NCBI GenBank assembly: GCA_013042495.1
Contig: JABDQB010000074.1
Span: 1-7,055, forward strand
From: Gemmatimonadota bacterium
GTDB taxonomy: Bacteria > Gemmatimonadota > Gemmatimonadetes > Palauibacterales > Palauibacteraceae
Direction of reading: 5' to 3'
Length of the DNA stretch: 7,055 bases
The notes beneath the pieces are model-generated. The model ran no database searches, was not told the origin of the DNA, and saw nothing but the letters and a program-made list of their open reading frames with translations. This document shows positions 6,017 through 7,055 of the stretch, piece by piece; positions within the stretch are counted from its first letter, which is position 1, and each line of letters opens with the position of its first letter. The position numbers were made by a program, and so were the translations under genes.

Positions 6017-6672
6017 CGTCCACCTCCCAGCGGCAGCAGGACACCGACCAGGAGCTGCAGACCACTGGATCTGAGGCGCGCCCGCAGAGCATCCTCGCTG
6101 ATGTCGTCCCCCGCGATGTTGAAGAGACCCTGCTCGTACCGGGCCTCGAGCATGATCTTGACCCGGCCCAGCGGCAACTGGCCGCCCACGCCGAAGTCCA
6201 CCGCCAGGTCGACGCTCTCAAAAGAGTCCTTCACGTCGACTTCCTCGGCGTTGTCTTCCACCCCCTTCAGGTTGGCGCCCGTCAGGAAGGAGAGGTTGAT
6301 TCCGCTGATCACGTAGACCTTGCCGCCGACGGTCACGAACTTCGCAAGGACCGGCACGGCGAAGTAGCTGAGACTCAGGTCGGCGACCTTTTGCGGCTCC
6401 TCTTCGTCCCCGGACTTGAACTCGATTCCGGCCCCGCGCGGCAGGATCATGGGCTGCACGCTGAGCCACACGTCGTCCGTGATCTGGTGCTCCAGGATCA
6501 GGCCAAACGCGAACCCTGACTTTCCTGCGTAGGAATAGTCATCCGGTGCGTCTCCGCTCAGTCTAGCGGAGTTCAGGCCGCCGAACGCTCCGATCGTGAA
6601 CTGAGCCGGTGCCTCGCGGGCGACGGCCAGAGACAGAAGCAGGAGAAGCGGCAGGCAACGTGCTCTCATCAT
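6013..6672 (-). CDS. Small outer-membrane beta-barrel protein (porin-like, OMP_b-brl_2 type)
   Basis: A 219-aa exported protein. The signal peptide MMRARCLPLLLLLSLAVA is followed by an A-P-A site, cleaving before Q24. The mature chain starts FTIGAFGGLNSARLSG and continues with GFAFGLILEHQITDDVWLSV, SYFAVPVLAKF and ARYEQGLF. This pattern (GGLN near the N-terminus, a P-x-L-A-K strand in the middle) is typical of the PF13568-like 8-stranded barrels common in Bacteroidota and Gemmatimonadota. I chose the start at the ATGATG pair 6672-6667. The frame stays open upstream to 6981, but that extension lacks signal-peptide character at its start and is antisense to the gamma-glutamyltransferase gene. 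Only a weak GAG-type Shine-Dalgarno site precedes it. It is the first gene of the three-gene operon. A TTGCCA at 6763-6758 may be its -35 box, but the -10 region is poor. Confidence 0.8.
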   Translation of the reverse strand: MMRARCLPLLLLLSLAVAREAPAQFTIGAFGGLNSARLSGDAPDDYSYAGKSGFAFGLILEHQITDDVWLSVQPMILPRGAGIEFKSGDEEEPQKVADLSLSYFAVPVLAKFVTVGGKVYVISGINLSFLTGANLKGVEDNAEEVDVKDSFESVDLAVDFGVGGQLPLGRVKIMLEARYEQGLFNIAGDDISEDALRARLRSSGLQLLVGVLLPLGGGR

Positions 6673-6756
6673 GATGACTCGCTCGATAAGGACCCTGTCG
6701 ATCGGCTCGTCCGGCCGATGCGCGAGACTGCTTAACTTTCCGCGCTTCGGAATGAA

Positions 6757-6787
6757 ATGGCAACCGTCGGCCTGCCATTCCTGCCAT
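6757..6787. repeat. CCTGCCAT tandem repeat with an inverted copy between divergent genes
   Basis: CCTGCCAT occurs twice, 9 bp apart (6771-6778 and 6780-6787). An inverted ATGGCA lies at 6757-6762, pairing with the first TGCCAT across 10 bases. The set sits in the 135-bp gap between the divergent beta-barrel operon and the gamma-glutamyltransferase gene. It overlaps the candidate -35 boxes on both strands. It could be an operator, but the repeats are short and chance is possible. Confidence 0.3.
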
Positions 6788-6800
6788 CTCGCCGTACATT
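6772..6800 (+). promoter_or_regulatory. Possible sigma-70-type promoter of the gamma-glutamyltransferase gene
   Basis: The candidate -35 is CTGCCA (6772-6777, 4 of 6) and the candidate -10 is TACATT (6795-6800, 4 of 6), with a 17-bp spacer. Transcription would start at about 6807, next to GTG 6808. This is a weak match in absolute terms, supported mainly by spacing and position. Confidence 0.35.
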
Positions 6801-6807
6801 TCGCGCT

Positions 6808-7055
6808 GTGAACGAACACAGCGCCGTGCCCCGTCTGTTGGTAAGAGGTTTGCCGGTTGCAGCCGCTGTCTGTCTCGCCTTGCTTGCCGGCTGTTCGGGT
6901 CCAGCCCGCCGGAGCGAGCGCTCCGTGTCCCAGGAGTTCCCGCCTGGCTGGAGATACCCTGTGGCTGCCTCTCCGGTGCACGCGCGGCGGGGCATGGTCG
7001 TCTCCACCGACTCCCTGGCGAGCGCGGCGGGTCTCAGCATGCTACAGGCCGGAGG
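6808..7055 (+). CDS. ggt: Gamma-glutamyltransferase, lipoprotein type, 5' end only
   Basis: Partial gene, open to the right edge (82 full codons from GTG 6808). The N-terminus is a lipoprotein signal peptide: R9/R13 n-region, hydrophobic core about 14-27, and lipobox L26-A-G-C29, so C29 would be lipidated. After a linker comes GMVVSTDSLASAAGLSML-Q-A-G-G (62-83). This is the characteristic start of the gamma-glutamyltransferase large subunit, normally followed by NAVDAA. The enzyme family moves or hydrolyses the gamma-glutamyl group of glutathione in the periplasm and self-cleaves at a catalytic threonine, which lies outside the window. Most studied bacterial enzymes are soluble periplasmic; this one is probably membrane-tethered. 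There is no Shine-Dalgarno sequence before GTG 6808 or the alternative GTG 6826; with the promoter above, the mRNA may be leaderless. Confidence 0.8.
   Translation, partial: MNEHSAVPRLLVRGLPVAAAVCLALLAGCSGPARRSERSVSQEFPPGWRYPVAASPVHARRGMVVSTDSLASAAGLSMLQAG

Noticed and set aside
6757..6790. Sigma-54 promoter in the divergent region (TGGCA…TTGCC/CTGCC)
   Set aside because: No GG-N10-GC spacing could be found on either strand; the distances are 8, 9 or 13.
6673..6981. N-terminal extension of the first beta-barrel gene
   Set aside because: The frame is open, but the extension would bury the signal peptide inside the protein and is antisense to the gamma-glutamyltransferase start.
1..7055. CRISPR arrays, tRNA or rRNA genes, insertion sequences
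   Set aside because: No regularly spaced repeats, tRNA-like cloverleaf, rRNA signature or transposase was seen; nearly all of the window is protein-coding.

Overview
The window is GC-rich DNA with short intergenic gaps, strong Shine-Dalgarno sites before several genes, and several exported or predicted outer-membrane proteins. It therefore most likely comes from a diderm (Gram-negative-type) bacterium. The mix of small beta-barrel proteins, a 7TM-PAS-sigma-54 activator and a lipoprotein-type gamma-glutamyltransferase would suit Gemmatimonadota or a related environmental lineage. That placement is a guess; the sequence contains no taxonomic marker.

Layout, left to right. (1) Positions 1-161, minus strand: the start of an exported protein whose remainder lies outside the window. 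(2) Positions 162-396: a regulatory region with a near-consensus -24/-12 (sigma-54) promoter pointing at gene 1, a partial tandem repeat in an AT-richer stretch, and two almost identical perfect 14-bp palindromes. (3) Positions 397-3428, minus strand: a two-gene operon with overlapping ends, encoding a cation diffusion facilitator-like transporter and a membrane-anchored 7TM-PAS-AAA+-Fis sigma-54 activator. (4) Positions 3542-4226, plus strand: a VapBC-type toxin-antitoxin pair with its own promoter and operator. (5) Positions 4236-6672, minus strand: a three-gene operon of two predicted outer-membrane beta-barrel proteins and a potassium-channel-like inner-membrane protein. (6) Positions 6808-7055, plus strand: the 5' end of a lipoprotein-type gamma-glutamyltransferase, transcribed divergently from the operon.

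The most interesting reading is a compact regulatory circuit at the left end. The activator gene is followed at once by paired palindromes, placed about 140-160 bp upstream of the predicted start of a sigma-54 transcript, which is the usual distance for enhancer sites. The simplest model is that the membrane activator senses a signal through its 7TM/PAS region, binds the twin palindromes and switches on the exported-protein gene. The link between the protein and these sites is inference. The palindromes, the promoter match and the spacing are directly visible.

Two plus-strand genes (the antitoxin and the gamma-glutamyltransferase) have no Shine-Dalgarno sequence. In both, the candidate -10 box lies just upstream of the start codon, so both may be translated from leaderless mRNAs, unlike the minus-strand genes.
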